Shown here: one piece after another, positions 33,795 through 42,842 of the stretch
How the letters are laid out: each line of letters begins with the position of its first letter
Position numbering within the stretch: the stretch's first letter is position 1
DNA from: Bacillota bacterium
GTDB lineage: Bacteria; Bacillota; Clostridia; Christensenellales; UMGS416
Direction of reading: 5' to 3'
Length of the DNA stretch: 64,000 nt
Assembly (NCBI GenBank): GCA_023435705.1
Contig: JAEYRH010000003.1
Coordinates: 282,685-346,684, forward strand
Translations under genes and position numbers: made by a program
The notes under the pieces: model-generated
Seen by the model: only the letters and a program-made list of their open reading frames with translations
Database searches by the model: none
What the model was told of the DNA's origin: nothing

Positions 33795-34010
33795 TCACAC
33801 AAGGGTGAAGCTGGCACTTGGCAATACTGTGTCATTGTCAGGCATATCGTTTGCCAAAGGGAATGATACGGTATAATGAGAGATGTGGGGCTGCAGCAAG
33901 GGGTGTGGCGGCAAATACAGGTGGTCCGTCCCGCGCCTGAAGGCAGCACCCCGATGTGTTGCGATGTCCTGCAGTGAAACCATTCTGCCTCCATGCAGCG
34001 CCTCGATCAT
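33795..34010 (-). pseudogene. Truncated N-terminal fragment of an AraC-type regulator (DUF6597-like)
   Basis: The minus-strand frame encodes about 65-71 residues. Part of it (LYLPPHPLLQPHISHYTVSFP ... DNDTVLPSASFTLV) resembles the N-terminus of AraC-family regulators with a DUF6597 domain, and it then stops. The rest of the sensor domain and the HTH domain are missing, and the toroid-protein gene starts only 27 bases later. A degraded regulator is the simplest reading; a genuine mini-protein cannot be excluded. The remainder of this 341-base gap holds only the promoter below. Confidence 0.45.
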
Positions 34011-34037
34011 CTATATTATAACAAGAGCACCCATTCC

Positions 34038-34066
34038 TTGCCATCGGCCCCAACCAATGCTATGAT
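34038..34066 (+). promoter_or_regulatory. SigA promoter of the beta-CASP RNase gene
   Basis: TTGCCA (34038-34043), 17-base spacer, TATGAT (34061-34066), 44 bases before the start codon. Confidence 0.7.
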
Positions 34067-34109
34067 GGACTCAAAGGATATCTTTTAAGCCACTAGTCAA
34101 GGAGGCCCT

Positions 34110-35741
34110 ATGAATATCACTTTTCTAGGTGCGGCCCGCACTGTAACTGGCTCCTGCTACTTGGTGAAGACGGAGAAGGCGACGTTCCTAATTGACTGCG
34201 GCATGTTTCAGGGCCGGGCCAGCCTGGAGCGGGCCAACGAGGCTGCGTTCCCCTTCGATCTTGGCACCCTGGATTTCGTGCTGCTGAGCCACGCTCACAT
34301 TGACCACAGCGGGCGGCTGCCAAAGCTTTGGCTGGACGGCTACCGGGGGCCGATTCACGCCACAAAAGCCACGACTGATCTATGTGGCGTGATGCTGCCG
34401 GATAGCGGCCACATCCAGGAGATGGAGGCCGAGTGGGAAAACCGCAAGCGTCAGCGTGCCGGCCGGGCTGAAACGGTGCCGCTGTATACCCGGCAGGACG
34501 CAGTGGAGACACTGAAGCTCTTTCAGCCCCACAAATATGATGAATTCTTCCAGCCGATGCCGGGAGTGCGGGTCCGCCTCCGAGACGCGGGCCATATCCT
34601 GGGCTCGTCGATTGTGGAGATGTGGGTGGAGGAGGGTGGCAAGGAAACCAAGGCTGTGTTTTCCGGTGACTTGGGTTATCCGGGCAGGCCAATCCTGCGT
34701 GACCCGGCGGTGATCGACGGCGCCGACGTGCTGCTGCTGGAATCCACATATGGCGACAGGCTGCACGACAGCGCTGGGGACAAGTCTGATCGGCTGCTGA
34801 GGGTGATCAACGATACAGCCCGGAGGAACGGCAATATCGTGATCCCGGCGTTCGCTGTAGGGCGCACGCAGGAGCTGGTGTATGAACTAAACAAGCATCG
34901 TGAAAACCCAGCCCATGCCGGTGAGCCATTTGCCAGGATCCCTGTTTACATTGACAGCCCGCTGGCAGTGTCTGCCACTGAAATCTTTCGTCGCAACATG
35001 GACTGCTTTGATGAGGAGGCGCAGCGCTACATCGCCAGCGGCGACAACCCGCTGGACTTCCCGAACCTGCGGTTTACGACCGATCTTGCAGACTCCAAGC
35101 GCCTGAATGAAGACCGCGCCAGCAAGATCATCATCTCTGCCAGCGGCATGTGCGACGCTGGCCGCATCAAGCACCACCTGAAGCACAACCTGTGGCGCAA
35201 AGAGAGCTCCATCCTTTTTGTGGGTTATCAGGCCGAAGGCACACTGGGCCGCCGGTTGGTGGACGGTGCTAAGCATGTCAAGCTCTTTGGCGAGGAAATC
35301 CGCGTAAACGCCCATGTTGAGGTGATCGAGGGCTTTTCCGGCCATGCAGACCAAAACGGGCTTCTGCAGTGGCTGGGGCAGTTCGGCAAAAAGCCCTTGA
35401 GAGTAGTGCTGGTGCACGGTGAGGGCTCTGGCCTGACCGGTTTGGCCCAGGCGATCAAGCAGCGGTTCGGCATCGAGGCTGAAATCCCCGATGCGGGCAG
35501 CACGTTGACCATTGGGCAAGGCGTGCCGGAGCATGTAGTCGCAACCGCCCCGGCCCGCGACACTGCCACTGGCAAGCTGGCGGTGCTCGGGTTGATGGAT
35601 GTGCTCCGTGAGGAATTCAACGCCCGATACAACGCGATGAAGGATGAGCTGATCATGGCCTCAGGAGATGAGGACGTGGAACGCGTGGCGCAGAAGGTGC
35701 GCAAGTACGGGGTGTATCTGAACCAGTATGGCGGAAAGTGA
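34110..35741 (+). CDS. Metallo-beta-lactamase-fold beta-CASP RNase-like protein
   Basis: A 543-residue protein of the RNA-processing branch of metallo-beta-lactamases. The zinc motif is SHAHIDHSGRLPK near residue 59, with further ligands in GHILGSS near 160 and GDLGYPGRP near 190. The beta-CASP domain follows (IPAFAVGRTQEL near 250, ISASGMCDAGRIKHHLK near 347) and the RMMBL region has GFSGHADQNGLL near 410. It is closer to the CPSF/YSH1-like group than to RNase J. It probably cleaves RNA, but its targets are unknown. AAGGAGG precedes ATG 34110. Confidence 0.85.
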   Translation: MNITFLGAARTVTGSCYLVKTEKATFLIDCGMFQGRASLERANEAAFPFDLGTLDFVLLSHAHIDHSGRLPKLWLDGYRGPIHATKATTDLCGVMLPDSGHIQEMEAEWENRKRQRAGRAETVPLYTRQDAVETLKLFQPHKYDEFFQPMPGVRVRLRDAGHILGSSIVEMWVEEGGKETKAVFSGDLGYPGRPILRDPAVIDGADVLLLESTYGDRLHDSAGDKSDRLLRVINDTARRNGNIVIPAFAVGRTQELVYELNKHRENPAHAGEPFARIPVYIDSPLAVSATEIFRRNMDCFDEEAQRYIASGDNPLDFPNLRFTTDLADSKRLNEDRASKIIISASGMCDAGRIKHHLKHNLWRKESSILFVGYQAEGTLGRRLVDGAKHVKLFGEEIRVNAHVEVIEGFSGHADQNGLLQWLGQFGKKPLRVVLVHGEGSGLTGLAQAIKQRFGIEAEIPDAGSTLTIGQGVPEHVVATAPARDTATGKLAVLGLMDVLREEFNARYNAMKDELIMASGDEDVERVAQKVRKYGVYLNQYGGK

Positions 35742-35793
35742 GTCAACCAGATAACAATAGTTGTAGCAAGGTTTTTTGAGATAATAGAATTGA

Positions 35794-35817
35794 CAGCCCG
35801 GGCAATCGCCCGGGCTG
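35794..35817. terminator. Perfect hairpin between convergent genes
   Basis: CAGCCCGGGC and GCCCGGGCTG flank a four-base loop between the RNase gene and the end of the first chemoreceptor gene. The same stem recurs in the second receptor's terminator (37995-38026). Confidence 0.65.
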
Positions 35818-35830
35818 CTTCATGATTTGG

Positions 35831-37888
35831 TCAGTATTTCCCAATCTCCCTGTCACCCAAACAAATCTGGGCTCTTGACCTCAGGCCGTAGGAGGTGGTT
35901 TGGCTGATCTCCTGCCTGTGGGCCTGCGCGATGGTTTGATTGCCGCCCCTCAGGCGGAACCGACCCACCATCTGCTTCAAATACTCGGCCTGACCGGAAA
36001 GCTCCTCGCTGGTGGCGGCGCTTTCCTCGGCAGTGGCTGATGTGCTTTGCACTACCTGTGCCACCTGCTCGATTCCCCGGCTCACCTGTGACACCGCAGT
36101 GGCCTGCTCATTGCTGGCTGCAGCAATGCCTGCCACCAGCTCTGACGCCTTTTCCACACTGCCCATGATGCCGCTTAATGCCTGGGCCGTTTCCTGCGCT
36201 GTGCGCATCCCGGCTCCTGTCTTTGCAACTGTGCTCTCGATCAGCGCGGAGGTTTCCTTTGCCGCGCCGGCGCTGCGCTGCGCGAGGCTTCGCACTTCTT
36301 CGGCCACCACGGCGAACCCCTTGCCATATTGCCCCGCGCGGGCAGCCTCCACAGCCGCATTCAACGCCAGCAGGTTGGTCTGGAAGGCAATCTCATCGAT
36401 CACCTTAATGATCTTTGAGATGCTGGCAGAAGCGTCGTTGATTTCCTGCATGGACTTTAGCATTTCACCCATGCGCTCATTGCCGTTTAGTGCGTGTTCG
36501 CGGGCTTCGGCGGTCAGGTTGCTGGCCTTCCCGGCATCCAGCGCGTTCTGCCGTGTCTGGTTTGCGATCTGTTCCATCGAGACTGTGAGCTGCTCGATGG
36601 CGCTGGCCTGCTCGGTGGCCCCCTGGCTAAGCGTCTGTGCGCCGCCGGATACCTGCACTGTGCCGGAAGCCACCTGGTTGGCAGCATCCTGCATTTGCTG
36701 CAGAACCTCATTAAAGGCTTGCATGCTGGCAGCCAATGAATCTCGTATGGCAGAGAAATCGCCGCGGTATTCGGCATTCAAATTCACATCAAGGTTGCCG
36801 TTGGCAATCTCGGCAAGCACGGTGGCGATTTCGCCAATGATTGTCTTGAGGCCATCCGCTGTGCCGTTCACATTGCGGATCAAAACGGCATAATCACCGC
36901 TATACTGCCGGTCGACAACACAATCCAGGCTGCCTTCTGCAATCCTGGCCATCATCCCAGATGCTTCTCCAATGGGCTTCTGGATTGCATCCAACGCGGA
37001 GTTCATGCCTTCCACAATCTGGCGGTATTCTCCCTGATAACCAGCCACATCGGCACGGGCGTCCAGACGACCCTCCAGGGCGGCTGTGGCAAGCGCAGAC
37101 ACGTCTCTGGCCATGCGGCCAATCGCATTGGCGCTGTGGGTCAGGCTTTCGTTGATTGCCTCGAAAATCCGGCGGTTTTGCGCGGTGTCCTCGTCGCCGG
37201 AGTCTATGGTGATGCCGCAGGACAGGTTGCCGCCAGCGATCTTGCGCAGGCCTGCCAACAGGCGGTCAACATGCACCTGCTGGTATTGTGCCTGCTTTTC
37301 GTTTAACTGGCTGGCAATGGTGAGCTTGTTGTTTAACTCAGCCTGTGCCTTTTCATTTGAAACGGCCTTTGCCAGAATTTCACTGCCCCATTTGGTCAGG
37401 AAGAACAAAACGATGACCTGGCCATTCAGCATAAAGAAGATCGATAGGAAATAGGGAATGGAGGCCTGATCGCCCAGAAGCTTCTCTGGAACAAGAATGT
37501 ACATCGCGATGATTACAGTGTTCAATATTGCGCCATATACAATCAAAAGCTTGCGGTTGAAATACAAAGCAATGATTGCCGTGGTAATGCATAGCATATA
37601 GTGCCGATCTAGTGAGAATTGGCCCAGATATGTCACAGCACAGATCGCCAAAGCCGGCACCAGGCCGAATAGTAACGATTTGGCGAACCGGGGTATCGGC
37701 AAAAAGAAGATGGTTGTAGCTACAGCCCCCACGATAAGCGCCTGCGGCAGCACCGTAAAGCCACGGTCTGTGCTCTTCAGAAACGCCTGCTCGACAATGA
37801 TTGCGATCAAAACCCAGATGATGGCCAAGTTGACTTTATCAACTCTCCTCATGTCATAACCTTGAGAAGTCACATTGCGAACTGCCAT
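35831..37888 (-). CDS. Methyl-accepting chemotaxis protein with six-helix membrane sensor
   Basis: A 685-residue receptor. Residues about 20-165 form a block of roughly six membrane helices with no large outer domain. A chain of HAMP-like modules follows (about 215-400; for example LAEIANGNLDVNLNAEY). The signalling domain (about 410-640) has the hairpin tip IDEIAFQTNLLALNAAVEAARAG. A variable linker ends in GDREIGKY. ATG 37888 is six bases after AAGGAG. It should signal to CheA/CheW, which are not in this window. Its signalling region is nearly identical, in DNA too, to the adjacent receptor's. Confidence 0.9.
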   Translation of the reverse strand: MAVRNVTSQGYDMRRVDKVNLAIIWVLIAIIVEQAFLKSTDRGFTVLPQALIVGAVATTIFFLPIPRFAKSLLFGLVPALAICAVTYLGQFSLDRHYMLCITTAIIALYFNRKLLIVYGAILNTVIIAMYILVPEKLLGDQASIPYFLSIFFMLNGQVIVLFFLTKWGSEILAKAVSNEKAQAELNNKLTIASQLNEKQAQYQQVHVDRLLAGLRKIAGGNLSCGITIDSGDEDTAQNRRIFEAINESLTHSANAIGRMARDVSALATAALEGRLDARADVAGYQGEYRQIVEGMNSALDAIQKPIGEASGMMARIAEGSLDCVVDRQYSGDYAVLIRNVNGTADGLKTIIGEIATVLAEIANGNLDVNLNAEYRGDFSAIRDSLAASMQAFNEVLQQMQDAANQVASGTVQVSGGAQTLSQGATEQASAIEQLTVSMEQIANQTRQNALDAGKASNLTAEAREHALNGNERMGEMLKSMQEINDASASISKIIKVIDEIAFQTNLLALNAAVEAARAGQYGKGFAVVAEEVRSLAQRSAGAAKETSALIESTVAKTGAGMRTAQETAQALSGIMGSVEKASELVAGIAAASNEQATAVSQVSRGIEQVAQVVQSTSATAEESAATSEELSGQAEYLKQMVGRFRLRGGNQTIAQAHRQEISQTTSYGLRSRAQICLGDREIGKY
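35940..36688. repeat. Copy 1 of a ~750-bp direct repeat in chemoreceptor genes
   Basis: Nearly identical to 38142-38890, including synonymous positions over stretches of 100 bases or more, for example the block around 36421-36530. It covers the signalling domain and then ends abruptly. Confidence 0.85.
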
Positions 37889-37994
37889 AAGCAACTCCTT
37901 GTATCAATGAATCCCTTTGTGTTTCCGCGCCATTTTTGACCATGGACACTTCGCACACTCACACATAAATACCCATGGTTCCGCACACTCAAAC

Positions 37995-38026
37995 AACACA
38001 GCCCGGGCTTTTGCCCGGGCTGTGTT
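37995..38026 (-). terminator. Terminator of the second chemoreceptor gene
   Basis: A 14-bp perfect stem centred on GCCCGGGC around a four-base loop; on the minus strand it continues into TGTTTG. Confidence 0.75.
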
Positions 38027-38036
38027 TGCTGATTTA

Positions 38037-40658
38037 CTAATATTTCCCGAAATCTCTGTCCCCCAGGGTAATCTGTGCCTTTTGCTTGGCACCGCCCGTG
38101 CTTTTGGCGATCTCCTGCCTGCGGACTTGGGCGATGGTCTGATTTCCGCCCCTCAGGCGGAACCGCCCCACCATCTGCTTCAAATACTCGGCCTGACCGG
38201 AAAGCTCCTCGCTGGTGGCGGCGCTTTCCTCTGCGGTGGCCGACGTGCTCTGCACCACCTGTGCTACCTGCTCGATGCCCCGGCTCACCTGCGACACCGC
38301 TGTGGCCTGCTCATTGCTGGCCGCGGCGATGCCTGCCACCAGCTCTGACGCCTTTTCCACACTGCCCACAATGCCGCTCAACGCCTGTGCTGTTTCCTGC
38401 GCCGTTCGCATCCCGGCTCCTGTCTTTGCAACTGTGCTCTCGATCAGCGCGGAGGTTTCCTTTGCCGCGCCAGCGCTGCGCTGCGCGAGGCTTCGCACCT
38501 CTTCGGCCACCACGGCGAACCCCTTGCCGTATTGCCCGGCGCGGGCAGCCTCCACCGCCGCATTCAACGCCAGCAGGTTGGTCTGGAAGGCAATCTCATC
38601 GATCACCTTAATGATCGTTGAGATGCTGGCAGAAGCGTCGTTGATTTCCTGCATGGACTTTAGCATTTCACCCATGCGCTCATTGCCGTTTAGTGCGTGT
38701 TCGCGGGCTTCGGCGGTCAGGTTGCTGGCCTTCCCGGCGTTCAGCGCGTTCTGCCGTGTCTGGTTTGCGATCTGTTCCATCGAGACTGTGAGCTGCTCGA
38801 TGGCGCTGGCCTGCTCGGTGGCCCCCTGGCTAAGCGTCTGAGCCCCGCCAGAAACCTGCGCCGTGCCAGACGCCACCTGGTTGGCAGCAGAGTTGATATC
38901 AGCGAACGATCCGTTCATCGACTCGATGATGGCGTTGATTGATTCCTTCAGCGCGATAAACTCGCCTTTGAACTCTGCGTCGATTGCTACATCCAGGTCG
39001 CCGCTTGCAATGGCGGTCAAAACTGTGCTGATCTCGGAAATATATCCACGCAGAGAATCAATCGTGCTGTTAAAGCTCCGGTTAATCATTTTGAATACTT
39101 CGTAGCTGGGGCCTACATCTTCCTCCACAAAGGCCACTTCATAGCGGGCATCCAGTGCGCCGGAGGATAACTTTTGAAGCCCTTCCAGCAGTTTGGCGAC
39201 TTCCTTTTGCTGGAATGAGGAAGCAACAGCTGCTTTCCTGCCATTTGCGCGCAATTCCAGCACCGGTTTTTCCATTTCATCCAGCAGGCGGTTGATGCCT
39301 TCCAGTATGATACGATACTGACCGCTGAACATGCCTGCATCCGCCCGGCGGGTCAGCTCTCCGGCCATCGCTGCTTCCGACAGCCCATCGATTTCTCTCA
39401 TCAGGCGCTCGAGAGTGCTGGATACCTCCAGGATGCTTCTCGATAGTTTGTCAGCGTTTGACTTCGGCTCCATGCTGATATCGAGGTTACCTTTTGATAT
39501 CTTTTCCGCAGCGTCCACCTGCTCGGTGATGTTGCGGGCCATCGTTTCATAAGACTGCATCAGATGGCCGATCTCGTCGTGCCTTTTGGCATATTTGCGG
39601 GGTGGCATCCCAGTGAAATTGCCTACGCTGGCGCTTTGCAGCAATTTTGCCACCACACCCACCGGCCTTGTGATCGAGCGCATAATAAAGAATATCAACA
39701 AATTGATGGCAACAAGGATCAATACACCGGCGATCACAAGGCTGAGAATCAGCTCCCGCAACGGAGCGTAAAGCTCCTTTTGCGGCATGCTGATTGCGAG
39801 AATCCAACCGGTCTCGCCAACCTTGATGCTGTAAACATCATTCAGGCCATTTGCATCCTGATATTCTGATTTTGCGTGATTGCCCGCAAGCAGTGCCGCT
39901 GCGGTTGCCGCAAGGCTCTTGTTTGGGTCATTCGCGAGGGTTGTCTTCATGACTTTTGAGGTGTCCGCGTCAGCCAGATATGTTCCTCCTTGATCCACCA
40001 AGAAGGCCCTGCCGGTTTTGCCCACTTTTATACCGGCGATCAGGGTCTGCAGGCTGGTCAGGTCAATATCGGCGGTTGTGACACCTTTGAGGTCACCATC
40101 ACGGTCGTAAAAGGGTGCGGTGCATGTCACAATGGTCTTGTTCATCACTGCATCCAGATAAGCCGGTGACCAGATGCTGGATTGTGTGAGGCCCACCCCG
40201 AGTTTGTACCAATCGGTGTTGGGATAATCATACTCCGCTGTGCTGTATTCTTCGGTATAGACCAGGTTGTTCCCGTCTCGGTATACGTATGGGCCGAAGT
40301 ATTGGGTTGCGCTGTTGTAGCGGTATGGCTCATACCAAACGCCGGAGCCCAGCGTGTCTGGATTTGCTGCCACCTGGCTTTTCAAAAGTGACTCATATTG
40401 CGGTTGATCCATCGATCCACCGATTGCTTCTATGCTTCTTGCTAACGACACTGCAATCTTGCTGTTGTCCTTCAGCTTCTGGTCAATGATCAGGCTAATC
40501 GAATCCAACTGCTGGCTCACCCGGTCATTGATCTCATTGTTGATGATCCTGTTTGCGGCTTGATACCCTAGCAATGAAATCAATATTAGAGATATCAACA
40601 CCGCCGGCACAATCAAGAGCAGCGCCCTGCGGTTAATGGACCTACGCTTTTTGCCCAT
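38037..40658 (-). CDS. Methyl-accepting chemotaxis protein with extracellular dCache-type sensor
   Basis: An 873-residue receptor. One membrane helix near residues 15-38 is followed by a periplasmic-type dCache domain (about 40-300, with GSGVWYEPYRYNS, DGDLKGVTTADIDL and VGETGWILAISMP). A second helix lies near 308-330. HAMP modules follow (about 330-590), then the signalling domain (about 600-830) with the same tip sequence as the neighbouring receptor. The C-terminus GDRDFGKY parallels the neighbour's. GAGGAG lies seven bases before ATG 40658. dCache domains often bind amino acids or other small ligands; the ligand here is unknown. Confidence 0.9.
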   Translation of the reverse strand: MGKKRRSINRRALLLIVPAVLISLILISLLGYQAANRIINNEINDRVSQQLDSISLIIDQKLKDNSKIAVSLARSIEAIGGSMDQPQYESLLKSQVAANPDTLGSGVWYEPYRYNSATQYFGPYVYRDGNNLVYTEEYSTAEYDYPNTDWYKLGVGLTQSSIWSPAYLDAVMNKTIVTCTAPFYDRDGDLKGVTTADIDLTSLQTLIAGIKVGKTGRAFLVDQGGTYLADADTSKVMKTTLANDPNKSLAATAAALLAGNHAKSEYQDANGLNDVYSIKVGETGWILAISMPQKELYAPLRELILSLVIAGVLILVAINLLIFFIMRSITRPVGVVAKLLQSASVGNFTGMPPRKYAKRHDEIGHLMQSYETMARNITEQVDAAEKISKGNLDISMEPKSNADKLSRSILEVSSTLERLMREIDGLSEAAMAGELTRRADAGMFSGQYRIILEGINRLLDEMEKPVLELRANGRKAAVASSFQQKEVAKLLEGLQKLSSGALDARYEVAFVEEDVGPSYEVFKMINRSFNSTIDSLRGYISEISTVLTAIASGDLDVAIDAEFKGEFIALKESINAIIESMNGSFADINSAANQVASGTAQVSGGAQTLSQGATEQASAIEQLTVSMEQIANQTRQNALNAGKASNLTAEAREHALNGNERMGEMLKSMQEINDASASISTIIKVIDEIAFQTNLLALNAAVEAARAGQYGKGFAVVAEEVRSLAQRSAGAAKETSALIESTVAKTGAGMRTAQETAQALSGIVGSVEKASELVAGIAAASNEQATAVSQVSRGIEQVAQVVQSTSATAEESAATSEELSGQAEYLKQMVGRFRLRGGNQTIAQVRRQEIAKSTGGAKQKAQITLGDRDFGKY
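38142..38890. repeat. Copy 2 of the chemoreceptor direct repeat
   Basis: Partner of 35940-36688; the two encoded signalling domains differ at only a handful of residues (for example Lys/Thr and Met/Val changes). Confidence 0.85.
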
Positions 40659-40898
40659 ACACAGTCTCCTCAATAGATAATACTTTTTATATGCCCATGG
40701 AGGGTGTCAGTGGAAACGGCCAGTCTATGAAAAAAATATAAACTTATGAATTTCGTCAAACTTGCCAGTTTCAACCAGATAAACTTGGTAAACACGGGTA
40801 AAAACAGCACCCGGAAAGCCGCTGGTGCTGATGCTGTGGTACTGGTCGCCTTATGCATATTTTTTCACCTCTACGAATAGGTATTTGGGAGGGAAAGG

Positions 40899-42149
40899 AT
40901 GGATGTACCAATGTTCCGTTACCGGATGAATTCACGTACCCCTCGCATGGGATGGGTGCTGGCCGTGCTCGTAATTGGCCTGCTTTTGATTATCATCGCA
41001 GGGCAATTGGGCGGCGGGCAGCGCCAAGTGACAAGCCAGCCGGATACCACCCAGGCTGATCCTGGCGGTGTACTGCCCAGGTTATGGGAAAGCTTCCGGG
41101 CGGGGCTGCTCACGATTTGGAACAGCATCTCCGGTGCGCCGAGAGCGCAGCCTGTCATTGTGGACCTGGATGCGCCTTCTGATAGCCCGCAGGCCACTGC
41201 CCAGGGGGTGAACACAGGCTCCGGAAGTGATGAGGAGGATGTGCCGCTACCCAATGATGTGATCGTTGAGGTTGTCAAGCCTTTGGAGCCCGATGCGTAT
41301 GTGCCTGTGGGTCTCTCGCCGCAGGTTTTAATCTATCACACCCACACCCATGAGGCATACAGCAAGCAGCCCGACCAAGATTATGTGGAAGCCGCCAAGT
41401 GGCGCACCACCAACAACACATATAACATTGTCAAGGTCGGAGAGGCTCTTGCTCGGGAGCTTTCCGCCAAATACGGCATCGCCGTGCTACAGGATAAGAC
41501 AGACACCGAATATCCCAAACTGGGCACATCCTATTCGCGGTCACTGAAAACGGTGCAAAAGACGATGGAAACCAATAAGGACTTGAAGATCCTGATCGAT
41601 TTGCATCGTGATGCATACAACAAAAGCATCAACCCAAGCACTGTCACGATCAATGGCATAAAAGTGGCGCGTATCATGTTCGTGATTGGGACCGGCCAAG
41701 GGCAGACCGGTGTGGGCTTCACAGAAAAGCCTGACTGGAAGAAAAACCTGGCATTGGCCAACGCCATCAAAGACCGCCTGGCCGCAATGGATCCAAACCT
41801 TGTGCGGGAAACATCTGTCAAGACCGGCAGATACAACCAGCATCTTTCTCCCGGCTCGATTCTTATCGAGGTGGGCCATAACGAAAACACGCTGGAGGAG
41901 GCATTGAACGCTGTGCCCTTCCTGGCCCAGGCAATTGCCGGTGCCTATTATGACTTATCCAACCCTGCGACCAAAAACACCACGACGTCTACGCCTGTTG
42001 CCACACCCACAGAGATGCCGTCTGGCACAGGCGCCTCCACCAGCTCCACGCAAATGCCTGCCTCCAGCCCCTCTGCGGCTGCACCACAGGTGATTGTGAT
42101 TGATCCGGTCAGCACACCAAAGCCGAACCAGACACGGCGGCCCAGCTAG
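40899..42149 (+). CDS. spoIIP: Stage II sporulation protein P (SpoIIP)
   Basis: A cell-wall amidase/endopeptidase that, with SpoIID and SpoIIM, thins septal peptidoglycan to drive engulfment. It has 416 residues: an N-terminal membrane anchor (about 18-40), a variable linker, and the amidase domain (about 130-360) with the zinc-binding YHTHTHEAY, DLHRDAY and ILIEVGHNEN motifs. The Thr/Ser/Pro-rich tail (about 365-416) is longer than usual. ATG 40899 follows GGGAGGG. The gene gpr, its neighbour in Bacillus, is not here. Confidence 0.93.
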   Translation: MDVPMFRYRMNSRTPRMGWVLAVLVIGLLLIIIAGQLGGGQRQVTSQPDTTQADPGGVLPRLWESFRAGLLTIWNSISGAPRAQPVIVDLDAPSDSPQATAQGVNTGSGSDEEDVPLPNDVIVEVVKPLEPDAYVPVGLSPQVLIYHTHTHEAYSKQPDQDYVEAAKWRTTNNTYNIVKVGEALARELSAKYGIAVLQDKTDTEYPKLGTSYSRSLKTVQKTMETNKDLKILIDLHRDAYNKSINPSTVTINGIKVARIMFVIGTGQGQTGVGFTEKPDWKKNLALANAIKDRLAAMDPNLVRETSVKTGRYNQHLSPGSILIEVGHNENTLEEALNAVPFLAQAIAGAYYDLSNPATKNTTTSTPVATPTEMPSGTGASTSSTQMPASSPSAAAPQVIVIDPVSTPKPNQTRRPS

Positions 42150-42230
42150 TATTACTTCAAATTACTCTCTGAATATCTTGAAAAGTACTGAACTCAACTG
42201 TTTTCAGGTATGATAAAAGTGAATAAAACA

Positions 42231-42264
42231 AAACCCGGCTGGGATTTCATCCTGCCGGGTTTCA
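42231..42264. terminator. Bidirectional terminator between spoIIP and a small gene
   Basis: AAACCCGGC (42231-42239) pairs with GCCGGGTTT (42254-42262). On the minus strand it is followed by TGTTTTATTC; its 3' arm touches the stop codon of the minus-strand gene. Confidence 0.8.
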
Positions 42265-42486
42265 GTTTAGGAGCTTTTCGGGTCTGATGCCAGAGAACTT
42301 GAGTTGCTTCTCATATGTGTCTGGCGAAGCGGTTACGCGCTTCTTCATCACGACCTTTCGCTCCACCTTGTCACAGTGCTCGCACTTGCGGAGCTGCACG
42401 ACTGTGAAGGTTTCACCGCTCGAAAGCCAACGCTTGTTGCGGCTGTAGTACTTGCCTTGCGGCTGATAGACGTGGCTGCATGCCAT
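42262..42486 (-). CDS. Small protein with putative zinc-binding Cys/His cluster
   Basis: A 74-residue basic protein. Cys3 and His5 near the N-terminus and CEHC (about 36-39) could form a zinc site. No known family is recognised. The ribosome binding site AAGGAGGTGA is a perfect ten-base match to the 16S rRNA end, five bases before ATG 42486, implying strong translation; the longer upstream frame is not used. A CATACTATAG element about 75 bases upstream may be its -10. Confidence 0.7.
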   Translation of the reverse strand: MACSHVYQPQGKYYSRNKRWLSSGETFTVVQLRKCEHCDKVERKVVMKKRVTASPDTYEKQLKFSGIRPEKLLN

Positions 42487-42842
42487 ATTTGTCACCTCCT
42501 TGATCTCCTTTCCTCGGTAATTTTGGATCCGGATCTCTTTTGATCCATCTATAGTATGCCACAAATCCAAAAAAAATCCAGACCTTTTTTGTAAGGATTT
42601 TGTTAATTAATTGTTTTGAAAATGAGTGCACCGTCAAAGTATCCTAAAATACCCATCATGAAACCAAGTGTTTTTGACAAACAGGAATGTGTATTTCAGA
42701 AAGGATGCATAGATCAGACTGGCTGGTGACCATGAACCATACGAATCTGATTTATAACTCTAAAGTGAATGGTTATGCCTGGAATCAAGCCTATGATATA
42801 ATGATCATGGTTAACAGGAGGCAGGGCTAGAAGAGGAGACCT
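42487..42842. other. AT-rich 356-base intergenic region
   Basis: It holds the leader and promoter region of the small zinc-type gene on the minus strand and the promoter of the methyltransferase gene on the plus strand. I see no further gene, RNA or repeat. Confidence 0.5.
42794..42802 (+). promoter_or_regulatory. Extended -10 promoter of the methyltransferase gene
   Basis: TGATATAAT is a perfect TG-n-TATAAT about 40 bases upstream; no good -35 is visible. Confidence 0.55.

Noticed and set aside
41900..42149. Thr/Ser/Pro-rich tail of SpoIIP as a separate or fused gene
   Set aside because: The frame is continuous with the amidase domain and has no internal start; it is a low-complexity tail.
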